A DNA stretch of 64,000 bases from JBEKIK01 sp963838495 (GCA_963838495.1 CAWIRC010000003.1:62001-126000); one strand, 5' to 3'. Shown: positions 51,741 to 60,990, counted from the stretch's first letter. Numbers and translations: made by a program. The notes: generated by a model not told the origin, from the letters alone.

Positions 51741-53686
51741 TTATTCCTCGATCAATTCCGGGGAACCAAGCGGCAGGTGGATGAAAAATGCGCTTCCCTC
51801 GCCGAGAGCGCTTTCCACGCTTGCCCGGCCTTTGTGCGCTTGGGCGATGTGCTTGACGATTGCCAATCCCAGCCCGGTGCCGCCGAGTTTTCGGCTGCGA
51901 GCTTTATCGACTCGATAGAATCGCTCGAAGATTCTGGGCAGATGTTCACGGCCGATCCCGCAACCCTGGTCGCGGACTTGAATCACGACCTCATTGTTCC
52001 CGCAGTTTGCCGATAGATGGATGGTTTGATTCTGGAAACTATACTTTATGGCGTTGTCAAGAAGATTTATTATGGCTTGTTCCAGCAATGGCGAATTGAT
52101 GGGCGCTTGGATATCCTCCTGGCAACTTAATTCTATATGTATGTCTTTGCCCGAGGCTTTCATGCGGCACACTTCGATCGCTGCTTCCAATACGCTTTTT
52201 ATGGAACCTGGAGTAAGTGCGATTTCCGCTTTTTCCGTTTCTTGTTCGATGCGCGACAGCGTCAGCAAATCCTCGATGATGGCGTTCAGCCGGTCGGTTT
52301 GAGTCGCCACGATTTGCAGGAATCGCTGCAATTCTTGGGGATTGTTCATGGCGCCGTCCAGAAGCGTTTCCACGAATCCTTTGATTGAAGTCACGGGCGT
52401 GCGGAGTTCGTGCGATACATTGGCGACGAAATCGCGGCGGACTTTTTCCAGCTTTTTCAAGCGCGTCACTTCGTGCAACACCACCAGCACTCCGGCCACT
52501 TTATTCTGTGAGTCGTTTAAAATTGTGCCGTGGGCGTGCAGATAACGCTCGCCGCTTCCGTTGTCGTGCAACAGGATTTCATCCTCCTTGGGCTTTTGCG
52601 CGGCGAGCACATCGGCCACCAGTTGTTGAAGTTCGCGGTTTCTAACGACTTCTTGCAGCATCCGCCCCTGTGCCCGTTCGGGATCGATGCCAACCAAACG
52701 GGCGGCTGTTTTATTCAGACGTATCAGTCGTTCTTCCGTGTCCACGGCCAACACGCCCTCGACCATGCTTGCGAGAATAGCCTCGCGTTCGTTTCGCTGC
52801 TCAACAATGTCGTGTATTTTCGCATCAACTTCGGCGGCCATTTGGTTCAGTGCTTCGGCAAGATCACTGATTTCTTGTGAACCTGTAAGCGGTAATTTAT
52901 GCGTCAGGTTGCCTAGGGCAAAGCGTCTCGCGCCGTATGCGCAAATGTTCCAAGGGCCTGGTGATCCGGCGTGAAATCCATAAGCTCACCAAAGCCATGA
53001 GAATGGCAATCGCAAAACCGCCTATCGCAATGCGAAACTGAATTGCGCTAACGGCCCGATCGACCACGCTCATCGAAATCGATATCCTAAGCACACCAAT
53101 GATCTTGCCAGTTTGTCCCCTCTCCCTTTGGGAGAGGGAGAGGGTGAGGGCATTGGTGGCCTTGTCGCCGCCCTCACCCCCGGGTACCCTTTGGGTGCCT
53201 CTCCGGGCACCGACCAAAGGTTGGTCGGGAGAGGGGAGTGCATTAGTGCTTGCCTTTAGCGGCACGGCTACATACATCCTCGTTTCTTTTAGAGTATAAC
53301 TATAACGTTGGGATGAACCGGTGCGGCCCGCCAAGGCATCGGCCACTTCGGGACGGTCTGCGTGGTTGTCCATCTTTTCCGGCAAATCGTCCGAGTCTCC
53401 CACGACCTTGCCGTCCGGAAGAATCACGGTGATTCGAGTAGAAGCCTTTTGGCCGAGTTCTTTACAAAGCCCATCGATCTCTAGAAATTCGGACCTGCGC
53501 CATTTTCGTTATGAACAAATCTTCGATCAAAAGCGCCCTGGCTTCCAAACCGGCTTTTGTCTGTTCGAGGTCGAATTTCTTCAGTGCCGAAGAAGCATAT
53601 AAAGCGACCGCCGTGAGCGAGATCAGCATAATCAGCAGATACGCGGGATAAAGTTGCCAAAGCAGCCGTTTCTTGCCCATTGTCAT
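51741..53686 (-). CDS. phoR: phosphate-regulon sensor histidine kinase PhoR (two frame breaks, repeat inserted)
   Basis: A membrane sensor kinase pairing with PhoB. Order: first membrane helix (YPAYLLIMLISLTAVALYA), periplasmic sensor (ITVILPDGKVVGDSDD), second helix (AIGGFAIAILMALVSLWIS), HAMP, PAS (ILASMVEGVLAVD), HisKA with phospho-His in FVANVSHELRTP, and ATPase motifs NLLDNAIKYS, DQGCGIG, GGTGLGLAIVKH. Frame changes lie near 53470-53510 and near 52945. In the sensor, between VAVPLKAS and GKIIGVLRISIS, about 40 codons come from the palindromic repeat at 53117-53236, in frame. The start overlaps the phoB stop as ATGA; the ATG six bases on is also possible. Confidence 0.9.
53117..53236. repeat. 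palindromic repeat pair inserted in phoR
   Basis: Two inverted units of the GC-rich repeat: CCCCTCTCCC-TTT-GGGAGAGGG...GGTGAGGGC at 53117-53151, then GCCCTCACCC...GGTTGGTCGGGAGAGGGG at 53170-53236. The span is 120 bases, a multiple of three, and stays open in the phoR frame. Confidence 0.85.
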
Positions 53687-54435
53687 TCCTTTAATCGGTA
53701 TCCTACGCCACGAATAGTCTCAATCTGATCGCCTGCCGAGCCCAGCTTCTTGCGCAGTCCGACGATTTGCACGTCGATCGATCGGTCTGTGACAATATAG
53801 TCTCCGCCATGTACAAGATTGGCAATTTGATAGCGGGTAAAAACCCAGCCGGGTCGCTGCGCCAACACGTGAAGAACGCGAAATTCGGTGGCCGTCAGTT
53901 CCACCGGCTCATCATCCACCAAAACCTCGTGCCGGCCGGGGTGGATTACTATGTTTTGCACCCGCACGGTGGCATTGTCGTCAACAATGATCGCCGTTTT
54001 CCTCCGCAATATGGCCCGAATCCTGGCGAGTAACACGCGAGGGCTGAATGGCTTGGTAATATAATCGTCGGCCCCGAGTTCCAGTCCGGCCACAATGTCA
54101 GTCTCTTCGCCTTTTGCCGTGAGCATGATTATGGGAATGGATTGCGTGGCCATGTCGCGTTTCAGATTGCGGCAGACTTCCAAGCCGTCCATGCCCGGCA
54201 GCATAAGGTCCAAAACGATCAAATCCGGCACATCCGTGCGGATTTTTTTCAGCCCTTCCTCGGCCGTACCGGCCAAAATGGCCTGGTATCCTTGCTTGAT
54301 GAGATTGTATCCCACAAGCTCGCGAATTTCTTCTTCGTCTTCGATGACCAGTATTTTTTCACGTGTCATTTTTGCTACCGGCAGTTCGAGTTTACGAGGT
54401 TTCATATCTAATTCTAACATTTTATATGATGACAA
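53683..54435 (-). CDS. phoB: phosphate-regulon response regulator PhoB
   Basis: An OmpR-class regulator of 250 residues. The receiver domain holds ILVIEDEEEIRELV, phospho-acceptor Asp in DLIVLDLMLPGMDG near 75, IIMLTAKGEE and DDYITKPFSP. The winged-helix C-terminus ends TDRSIDVQIVGLRKKLGS and IETIRGVGYRLKE. When phosphorylated by PhoR it activates pst and other phosphate genes by binding Pho boxes such as that before pstS. The true start is probably Met 11 (MKPRKLEL) or Met 23 (MTREKILVIED), since the first 22 residues are not conserved. The stop overlaps the phoR start. Confidence 0.95.
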   Translation of the reverse strand: MSSYKMLELDMKPRKLELPVAKMTREKILVIEDEEEIRELVGYNLIKQGYQAILAGTAEEGLKKIRTDVPDLIVLDLMLPGMDGLEVCRNLKRDMATQSIPIIMLTAKGEETDIVAGLELGADDYITKPFSPRVLLARIRAILRRKTAIIVDDNATVRVQNIVIHPGRHEVLVDDEPVELTATEFRVLHVLAQRPGWVFTRYQIANLVHGGDYIVTDRSIDVQIVGLRKKLGSAGDQIETIRGVGYRLKE

Positions 54436-54449
54436 TGTAATAGCCCTGT

Positions 54450-54553
54450 TTATGAGATTTGTTTGGCTTGGTTCATATCAGTATGGCGTACAATCCTGCC
54501 TTCGGTCATGTAAATCACGTCCTCGGCGACATTGGTCGCGCAAATTGAATCGA
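54450..54553 (-). pseudogene. phoU: C-terminal remnant of phoU
   Basis: Directly after the pstB stop the minus strand reads EIDSICATNVAEDVIYMTEG, RIVRHTDMNQAKQIS and a stop. ATNxAEDVIYxxEGRIVRH is the characteristic end of PhoU, the negative regulator acting between the Pst transporter and PhoR. The remaining 190 or so residues of PhoU are absent in all frames; pstB reaches up to this fragment. It looks like a deletion that removed most of phoU, or an assembly collapse. Confidence 0.75.
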
Positions 54554-54555
54554 TC

Positions 54556-55443
54556 TCAACCAAAGCGGCCCGTGATATAGTCCTCTGTTTCTTTCCGCTC
54601 GGGCTTGGTAAATAACTTATCGGTCGGGCCGAACTCTATAAGCGCTCCCTCATAAATAAAGGCCGTCCAATCCGAAACTCTTGCGGCCTGTTGCATATTG
54701 TGCGTGACGATGATAATAGTGTATTCGCTCCGCAATTGGCCAATAAGGTCTTCGATTCTCGTAGTGGACCGCGGGTCCAATGCCGAACAAGGCTCGTCCA
54801 TGAGAATGATCTCGGGATTGACCGCAATGGCCCGGGCAATGCAAAGCCTCTGATGCTGGCCGCCGGAAAGCCCCAGGGCCGAATCATGCAGGCGGTCTTT
54901 CACTTCATCCCACAAGGCGGCGCGGCGCAGGCTTTTTTCCACAACTTCGTCAAGTATATTTCTCTGCCGCACTCCGGCGATCCGCAAACCGTATGCGACA
55001 TTCTCGTAGATGGATTTTGGGAACGGCGTGGGCTTCTGAAACACCATTCCCACACGGCGGCGAAGTTCGATTACGTCTATTGCCTTGTCGTTGATGTCCT
55101 GCCCGTCAAATTCGATCCGTCCCGTTGTTCTCACGTCATCGATCAAGTCGTTCATTCTATTAAGGCAACGAAGCAGAGTTGATTTGCCGCAACCCGATGG
55201 ACCGATAAGCGCGGTTACTTCATGCCTGGGAAAATCTATAGTAATATCCTTAAGCGCCTCGGTTTTACCATAATATAAGCAGACTTGATTGGCACAAATG
55301 ATCGGATCGGATACCGCCAAAGTCGGTGCATTTATGGAATGTTTGGAAACATCGCTCTCGGCAGGCGATGCTCCTTCATTTTGTCGGGCCACCGGCCGGG
55401 GCGTAAGATTCATGGGAAGTCTTTTATTGATAGTCTTGAGCAT
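54556..55443 (-). CDS. pstB: phosphate ABC transporter ATP-binding protein PstB
   Basis: The 295-residue ATPase that powers phosphate import through PstA and PstC. Walker A GPSGCGKSTLLRCLNRMND near 80, Q-loop VFQKPTPFP, signature LGLSGGQHQRLCIARA, Walker B EIILMDEPCSALDP and the switch His in IIVTHNMQQ are all present. It ends DYITGRFG, the usual PstB end. Start is unclear: the ATG at 55443 is inside a 22-base tandem repeat, the one at 55413 (MNLTPRPV) comes after it, and neither has a good ribosome binding site. The conserved part begins near residue 48. Confidence 0.95.
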   Translation of the reverse strand: MLKTINKRLPMNLTPRPVARQNEGASPAESDVSKHSINAPTLAVSDPIICANQVCLYYGKTEALKDITIDFPRHEVTALIGPSGCGKSTLLRCLNRMNDLIDDVRTTGRIEFDGQDINDKAIDVIELRRRVGMVFQKPTPFPKSIYENVAYGLRIAGVRQRNILDEVVEKSLRRAALWDEVKDRLHDSALGLSGGQHQRLCIARAIAVNPEIILMDEPCSALDPRSTTRIEDLIGQLRSEYTIIIVTHNMQQAARVSDWTAFIYEGALIEFGPTDKLFTKPERKETEDYITGRFG

Positions 55444-55512
55444 GTCTATTGATAGTCTTGAGCATGTCTATTGATAGTCTTGAGCATGTCTATTGATAGT
55501 CTTGAGCATGTC
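55426..55512. repeat. 22-base tandem repeat over the pstB start
   Basis: Nearly four exact copies of ATTGATAGTCTTGAGCATGTCT (22 bases; copies start at 55426, 55448, 55470 and 55492). On the coding strand each copy contains ATGCTCAAGACTATCAAT, so the pstB start region is quadruplicated. Because 22 is not a multiple of three, only one copy is in frame with pstB. Confidence 0.9.
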
Positions 55513-55853
55513 ATTCTGATCTGGAGTTTTGCAAATTTCTCCCCTCTCCCTTTGGGAGAGGGGCAGGGGGTGAGGGCCTAGTGAAGCCGTGTAAACTTGG
55601 CAAGTCGTTTTTCATCCAAACACCCTCACCCTAGCGCGGCCGACCAACCTTCGGTTGTTACCCGCCGCGATCAAAAAATGATTGCAAATCGTACATTGCA
55701 AATTGCAAATTGGCGCAAGTGTTTGATGTTGTTCAATTTGCAATTTGCATTTTGCAATTGACAATTTGCAATAAAAAAACATGTGCGCATATTGCGTTCA
55801 AATCTTAACCTAAGACCCTAACCCTCTCCCAAAGGTAGAGGGGACAAAATTAT
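55513..55853. other. intergenic region made of repeats
   Basis: Between pstA and pstB. It holds a GC-rich palindromic unit at 55541-55577, a degenerate unit at 55621-55665 (CACCCTCACCC...GACCAACCTTCGGTTG), an AT-rich zone with TTGCAAATTGCAA-type inverted repeats at 55683-55775, and another degenerate unit at 55815-55842. No gene is seen. Confidence 0.7.
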
Positions 55854-57719
55854 TTACATGGTTTTCAACTGATATCGCGTCCTCATGCGGTTCCTCAGAT
55901 AAATCGCAAAACTGCTCAAGCTCAGCACGATCATAAGCAATAGCAGAGTTGTCGCATAAACCATCGGTTTGGTGGCTTCTACGTTCGGTGATTTGCAGCT
56001 AATATCCAGGATGTGAAAACCCAGGTGCATGAATTGCCGATCCAAGTGAAGAAAGGGGAACGATCCGTCAAAAGGTACCGGGGCGTTTTTCACCGCGCCT
56101 GTAATCATTAGCGGGGCTACTTCGCCGGCGGCCCGGGCCATCGCCAGAATGAATCCGGTCATCATCCCCGGCGATGCCATTGGCAAGAGCACGCGAACGA
56201 GCGTCTGAAACTTGGTTGATCCCAAGGCATAGGAACCCTCGCGAATTCCCCTGGGAATCGTTCGAAGTGCCTCCTCGGTCGATACGATCACAACAGGAAT
56301 CGTCAATAAACCCAATGTCAAACTGGCCCAGATGATGCAACCTTGGCCAAATACCGGTTCGCCGGCATCGATCCTCTCGGGAAAAAACCAACGGTCCAAA
56401 TTGCCTCCCACCAGGTAAATGAAAAATCCCAATCCAAATATCCCGTAAACAATCGAGGGGATGCCGGCAAGGTTATTCACGGCCACGCGCACCAGGCGCA
56501 CTAAAAATCCTTCTTTTGCATACTCCCCCAAGTAGATGCCCGCCAGCACTCCTAGAGGAAAACAACTTACGGCCATCAGAAAGACCATCAAAACCGTGCC
56601 GAAGATGGCGGGAAACAATCCGCCGTCCTGGTTCGACTCGCGTGGATCGGTGAAAAGCAACTCCCATATTTTTGCGAAATAATGCCCCATCTTTTCCGTT
56701 ATTCCCATCTGGTTTGGACAGTAAAAGCGAACAATATCCATAAGCGCGATCTTTTTTTCGCGGCCCGAGGCGTCGCTAAAGATTGCCGCATTGGCGCGCA
56801 CGGCCGCTTTGCGTTTTTCGATCTCAGCGCCGATTCGGTCGGACTCCCTTTTCAATTGTTCTTCTTTGGTTTGAAGTTCGGCGATCTGCTCGGCGAGTCG
56901 GTTTGCCTGAGGGGAGTTTTCGGAATTGCCGTCGGCTGGAAGATGATTCCGCTGGTAATTGATTCGTAATATTTCGTATTTCACGTGGTTTTTCAGTTCA
57001 CTGGACAAAGCCGCCTGCTCAGCTTGCAGCGGCACTACTTCTCGCTCGAATTTGTTCCGAGTGGCTGTAATGGCAGCAGCAAGTTGTTCTATGGATATAT
57101 TTTGTTCCCTCTCCCGACCAACCTTCGGTTGGTGCCCGGAGAGGGTTAGGGTGAGGGCAGAATCGCTGTTAGCGTTAATGATGCCCTCACCCCCGCCCCC
57201 TCTCCCGACCAACCTTCGGTCGGTGCCCGGAGAGGGGAGAATAATATTCTGTAAAAAGCCGTAATAATTCATGTTTGTCAACCGCTCGAGAACGATTGCG
57301 TTTTTCGGATAGGTTTTTGCCCGGATTGTTTTTGCTTCGATCCAGCGAAAGGCCGGACCGTCTTCCATATTGCCCACCTTGAACTTGACGCTTTCATTCC
57401 CCGTGTCGGGATTAGTTTCCGTTTGAAGTTCCTCGCCGAGGTGTTTACTGCCATCGGCCAACTCGACCTCGGCCACGGGGTGCGGCCAAAAAACGCCCAG
57501 ACCATTCCACAATACGACTGCCAGCAAGGCGAAAGTCAGCAACAGCGTCAGGGCCAGGGCGCTGCCGGTTGCCCAAACCAGTGGCTCGCCCTGCCGCCAA
57601 AATCTACTGGAACGCCGGCCTTGGTTTAATAGCGGCCGTAACGTTTGCGTAGATGTTGGCGGACCAGTTCGGCCAGCGTGTTCAGCAGAAATGTTAGTAG
57701 AAACAGCAGTACGGCACAT
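55854..57719 (-). CDS. pstA: phosphate ABC transporter permease PstA, long form, with in-frame repeat insertion
   Basis: An inner-membrane permease of 621 residues, about twice the usual length. After the first helix (ATGSALALTLLLTFALLAVVLW) there is a periplasmic domain (about 75-375) with a coiled segment (QAEQAALSSELKNHVKYE). The permease core follows: FGTVLMVFLMAVSCFPLGVLAGIYL, IPSIVYGIFGLGFF, EEALRTIPRGIREGSYALGS and RAAGEVAPLMITGAV. Long PstA forms are known; unusual is that about 45 codons near residue 160-205 are the translated palindromic repeat (57106-57239), open in frame between NIILPSPG and NISIEQLAAAI. The first 94 bases overlap pstC; no other ATG fits before the first helix. 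Confidence 0.9.
   Translation of the reverse strand: MCRTAVSTNISAEHAGRTGPPTSTQTLRPLLNQGRRSSRFWRQGEPLVWATGSALALTLLLTFALLAVVLWNGLGVFWPHPVAEVELADGSKHLGEELQTETNPDTGNESVKFKVGNMEDGPAFRWIEAKTIRAKTYPKNAIVLERLTNMNYYGFLQNIILPSPGTDRRLVGRGGGGEGIINANSDSALTLTLSGHQPKVGREREQNISIEQLAAAITATRNKFEREVVPLQAEQAALSSELKNHVKYEILRINYQRNHLPADGNSENSPQANRLAEQIAELQTKEEQLKRESDRIGAEIEKRKAAVRANAAIFSDASGREKKIALMDIVRFYCPNQMGITEKMGHYFAKIWELLFTDPRESNQDGGLFPAIFGTVLMVFLMAVSCFPLGVLAGIYLGEYAKEGFLVRLVRVAVNNLAGIPSIVYGIFGLGFFIYLVGGNLDRWFFPERIDAGEPVFGQGCIIWASLTLGLLTIPVVIVSTEEALRTIPRGIREGSYALGSTKFQTLVRVLLPMASPGMMTGFILAMARAAGEVAPLMITGAVKNAPVPFDGSFPFLHLDRQFMHLGFHILDISCKSPNVEATKPMVYATTLLLLMIVLSLSSFAIYLRNRMRTRYQLKTM
57106..57239. repeat. palindromic repeat pair inserted in pstA
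   Basis: Two inverted units, 57106-57158 and 57183-57239, each with CCCTCTCCCGACCAACC-TT-CGGT and TGCCCGGAGAGGG, separated by AGAATCGCTGTTAGCG. No stop codon appears in the pstA frame across 134 bases. Confidence 0.85.
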
Positions 57720-59884
57720 AAAAACAATACGCGATAGAGTGTTCCGCCCACCGGGGCTTCGGTAATTTCCACGGCGATATTCGCCGATAAAGTGCGAAAA
57801 CCATTAAAAGGACTCATATCCAGGATCGGCGTGTTGCCGGTTGCCATAAACACAATCATCGTTTCGCCGACCGCCCGGCCAAAGCCGATCATTACTGCGG
57901 CAAATATTCCCGGGCTGGCGGAAGGTAAAATGATGTGCCACAGCGTTTGCCAACGGCTTGCCCCCATCACCAGCGAGGCCGCTGTGAGATTGTGCGGAAT
58001 GCTCGATAGCGCGTCTTCGGCAATGGAAAAAATGATGGGTATGATGGCAAATCCCAATCCAAAGGCCACTACCAGGCTGTTCAGCGGATCATAGGGTTTC
58101 TGTGTGACATTAAAAATCCATTGTTTAAAGTCGCCTTGAAAGAGCAGCTCCTGCAAAGGATGTGCCACCCACATCGCCAACAAGACCCCAATTACGATAA
58201 TAGGCATCAACACCAGGAACTCGTATCCTTGTTCCAGGCGTCTAAACCAATCGGATTTCCGCGCCTGCTGCCAAAAGATCATAAAAACAATGAATGTAAT
58301 GGGCAGCGTCGCCATGCCAATAAAAACCGCCAGGAGCCATTTTCCCATAAGCGGCGCTAACCAAAGAAGAATCAGAAAACCGATCACCACCGAAGGCGCC
58401 GCCGCCATGATCTCCACAATCGGCTTGATGGCGCGTTTGAAGCCCGGCGTGGTGAAATGGCTTACATAAATCGCAGCAAACAGCGCTAAAGGCACGGCGA
58501 AAAACATGGCATACAGCGTCGATTTTACGGTGCCGAAAATGATCGGCACCAGGCTGAATTTAGGTTCATCGCCGGTCGTTTGCCATTTGTATCCCGGCTC
58601 GTTGTAACCCTCGTAATGCAATTTGCCGAACAGCGCTCCCAAGCTGATCTCCGGATGCGGACAATCGATTTTCCAAACCGTAAGGCGGTTCTGATTATCG
58701 AGTCCGATTACGGCGTTGCCCCGAGGGGCGTAGGCTATCTTGGATAGCGGCTCGCGATTGGGCATCGTAAGCAGATGCTTCTCGCTCGTGGTATAATCCA
58801 AATTCACAGTTCCATCCAAATCGAGGGTAAGAAGTGATTTATCACGGCCTGACGGCAAAATATCGGCAATTGTTTTATCGTGTTTGGCCAGCCGGTGTAT
58901 AAGGCGGAGTTTCCTGGAGGTTTCATTGCGTATCTCGAACCATGTCGTAACGTCGCCTCTATCATCGCCTACTGCCAGCGACACGTCTCCAAATACCATC
59001 GCCAGAGATGTTATAGCGCGGTCATCGCGGAAGGCGCGCACAACTTCTGAATAGCCGATGCTGCCGTCTTCGCTTATCTCCCAACGCATAAGGCAGCCGT
59101 TCGTAGTGCCTGCATAGAGCGTCTTGCCCGTTCGGTCCATGGTCAACGCGCTTATCGGTCCTGGAATGCCTGCCTCGATCGCCAATTGAGAGGTTTTGCT
59201 TTCATTTTCGCCGAGAAGGTTTTCTGAGACTGTCTTCCGCGTAATGGAAATCTTGTTGCCCGGCAGGAGTTTCACAAATGTCGTTGTTCCTTCCTCGCAT
59301 CGGCGAACCAAGGCTTTTGTCGGAATGACGTCTCCTTCACTGAGCAGTTCAGCCCGTGCGTGAAGTTCATGTTGTACGCTCCTATGCCCAATTTCATCAA
59401 AACGGGGACTAAGTTCGACTTCAACCAAAGAAATCGATCCGTCGGACCAAAGCAAGGAGTACATGGAATTCGCCGATCGCTCCACGAAACTCAGTGTTTC
59501 GGCGTTTGATCCCTGGGGAGGCGCGACTTTCTCCTGTCCCAATATCTTGTAGTCACGATTATCGGGAAAATCTATAAAAGTGAATCTCCCGTCCTTGGTC
59601 AATGTATAAGCGGTGAGTGAGTCATAGCCCCCGCGCTGGGCAAGTTCGACAAAATCCACGCCTAGCGACATCACCTCTTTTTCCAACAATCCCTTGGAAA
59701 GCGTCGTTTCTGCCCGAAGTTCCGCCTTTGCACCGCGGAATAAAGGCAATGCAACGGATACTATCGATAGCATGATGGCAACTACGCTGGCAATAATTGC
59801 GATCCCGCAGAGAGTAATCACCCATCGTGCGATTTTATCGTGTCGTTTTACCTTGCGGATCAAAGATTTGTTGATCGTTTGCAC
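57626..59884 (-). CDS. pstC: phosphate ABC transporter permease PstC with periplasmic propeller-like domain
   Basis: A 752-residue inner-membrane permease. After the first helix (WVITLCGIAIIASVVAIML) a large periplasmic part (about 60-430) shows WD40/propeller-like blades (ALTMDRTGKTLYAGTTNGCLMRWE, AYAPRG-type turns, NAVIGLDNQNRLTVWKID). The permease domain covers about 445-745 (FGTVKSTLYAMFFAVPLALF, EIMAAAPSVVIGFLILLW, AEDALSSIPHNLTAASLVMG, RAVGETMIVFMATGN). Long PstC proteins of this kind occur in several phyla; the propeller may sense or dock the binding protein, which is inference. It lies after pstS and overlaps pstA. Confidence 0.93.
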   Translation of the reverse strand: MQTINKSLIRKVKRHDKIARWVITLCGIAIIASVVAIMLSIVSVALPLFRGAKAELRAETTLSKGLLEKEVMSLGVDFVELAQRGGYDSLTAYTLTKDGRFTFIDFPDNRDYKILGQEKVAPPQGSNAETLSFVERSANSMYSLLWSDGSISLVEVELSPRFDEIGHRSVQHELHARAELLSEGDVIPTKALVRRCEEGTTTFVKLLPGNKISITRKTVSENLLGENESKTSQLAIEAGIPGPISALTMDRTGKTLYAGTTNGCLMRWEISEDGSIGYSEVVRAFRDDRAITSLAMVFGDVSLAVGDDRGDVTTWFEIRNETSRKLRLIHRLAKHDKTIADILPSGRDKSLLTLDLDGTVNLDYTTSEKHLLTMPNREPLSKIAYAPRGNAVIGLDNQNRLTVWKIDCPHPEISLGALFGKLHYEGYNEPGYKWQTTGDEPKFSLVPIIFGTVKSTLYAMFFAVPLALFAAIYVSHFTTPGFKRAIKPIVEIMAAAPSVVIGFLILLWLAPLMGKWLLAVFIGMATLPITFIVFMIFWQQARKSDWFRRLEQGYEFLVLMPIIVIGVLLAMWVAHPLQELLFQGDFKQWIFNVTQKPYDPLNSLVVAFGLGFAIIPIIFSIAEDALSSIPHNLTAASLVMGASRWQTLWHIILPSASPGIFAAVMIGFGRAVGETMIVFMATGNTPILDMSPFNGFRTLSANIAVEITEAPVGGTLYRVLFLCAVLLFLLTFLLNTLAELVRQHLRKRYGRY

Positions 59885-60003
59885 GGCAGCCTATAAGCTC
59901 GCTCTTTTTTTGACCGCCAATTTGCCGATCCTGCCCACCGCACTATGCGTCCAGTGGGCAGGGCGGATGGCCGTTGCTTTGAAATTGTTAAAATTGACGC
60001 GAA

Positions 60004-60990
60004 TTATTGCTCCAGAATGTCGAGTTGCTCATCTATCAATTTCGCTGGCAAAGGGCCGAAACCGTCTTTAACGACGATCTCTTGCCCTTCTTTGGAAAGC
60101 GCGAATTTCAAAAACTCCCTGATATGCGGCGGCAGCGGCTCATGTGGTTTCTTCGCTACATAGATATACAGCGCTCGACCCAAGGCATATTTTCCTGCCA
60201 GTGCGTTTTCAAACGTGGGCTCGACAAACGGCGAATCGGATTTCGTTGCCAGCGGAATGGCGCGGACATCGGCCGTCCTGTATCCGATGCCGGAATAGCC
60301 CACGGCTCCCTTGTCGTTTGCCACGCCATTGACAACTGCGGCCGAACCGGGCTGCTCCTTGACGGTATCTTTATAATCGCCTTTGAAAAGCGCATGTTCT
60401 TTGAAAAAAGCATACGTGCCGCTCACGGAATTTCGCCCGTAGAGACTGATCGGCAGATTTTCCCACGCTCCACCCAGTCCCACTTGCCCCCATTTTGTGA
60501 TCTCTGCGTTCCCGCTTTTACGAGTTTGCGAAAAGATGCCGTCAACTTGTTGCAGGGTAAGTCCCTTTATCGGATTGTCTTTATGAACAAATACCGCGAG
60601 GCAATCGAGCGCCACGCTGATCCGTGTGGGCTTAAAACCGTGTTTCTTTTCAAAAGCTTCCAGTTCGGTGTCTTTCATGGCCCGAGACATAGGCCCTAGT
60701 TGTGCCGTGCCTTCGGTCAATGCCGGCGGAGCGGTCGCCGAACCCTCGCCCTTTATCTGCACCTTCACGTTGGGATATTCCTTTTGGAACGCTTCACCCC
60801 AATACGTCATTAAGTTATTCAACGTGTCCGACCCGACGCTGTTTAGATTGCCGGAAATTCCCGACACCTTTTCATATTCTTTCACCTTGGCGTCAATCCC
60901 GGCGTCTGCGCCCCACAGGTCGGTCGTTGAAGCGATAATCAGCATCAAACTCCAAAACGAACTGAATCGAACAAACTTTAACGGGCTCAT
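60004..60990 (-). CDS. pstS: periplasmic phosphate-binding protein PstS
   Basis: A 328-residue exported binding protein delivering phosphate to PstCA. Signal peptide 1-28 (FWSLMLIIASTTDLWG), then VGSDTLNNLMTYWGEAF near 53, KGEGSATAPPALTEGTAQLG, MSRAMKDTELEAFEKKHGF, and the phosphate loop YGRNSVSGTYAFF near 185. First gene of the pst-pho operon; a Pho-box-like repeat array lies 100-143 bases before its ATG. TAAGGAGAAAAGGCAATG gives a strong ribosome binding site. Complete. Confidence 0.95.
   Translation of the reverse strand: MSPLKFVRFSSFWSLMLIIASTTDLWGADAGIDAKVKEYEKVSGISGNLNSVGSDTLNNLMTYWGEAFQKEYPNVKVQIKGEGSATAPPALTEGTAQLGPMSRAMKDTELEAFEKKHGFKPTRISVALDCLAVFVHKDNPIKGLTLQQVDGIFSQTRKSGNAEITKWGQVGLGGAWENLPISLYGRNSVSGTYAFFKEHALFKGDYKDTVKEQPGSAAVVNGVANDKGAVGYSGIGYRTADVRAIPLATKSDSPFVEPTFENALAGKYALGRALYIYVAKKPHEPLPPHIREFLKFALSKEGQEIVVKDGFGPLPAKLIDEQLDILEQ

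Noticed and set aside
55426..55512. Possible CRISPR array
   Set aside because: The 22-base units are directly adjacent with no spacers; it is a plain tandem repeat.
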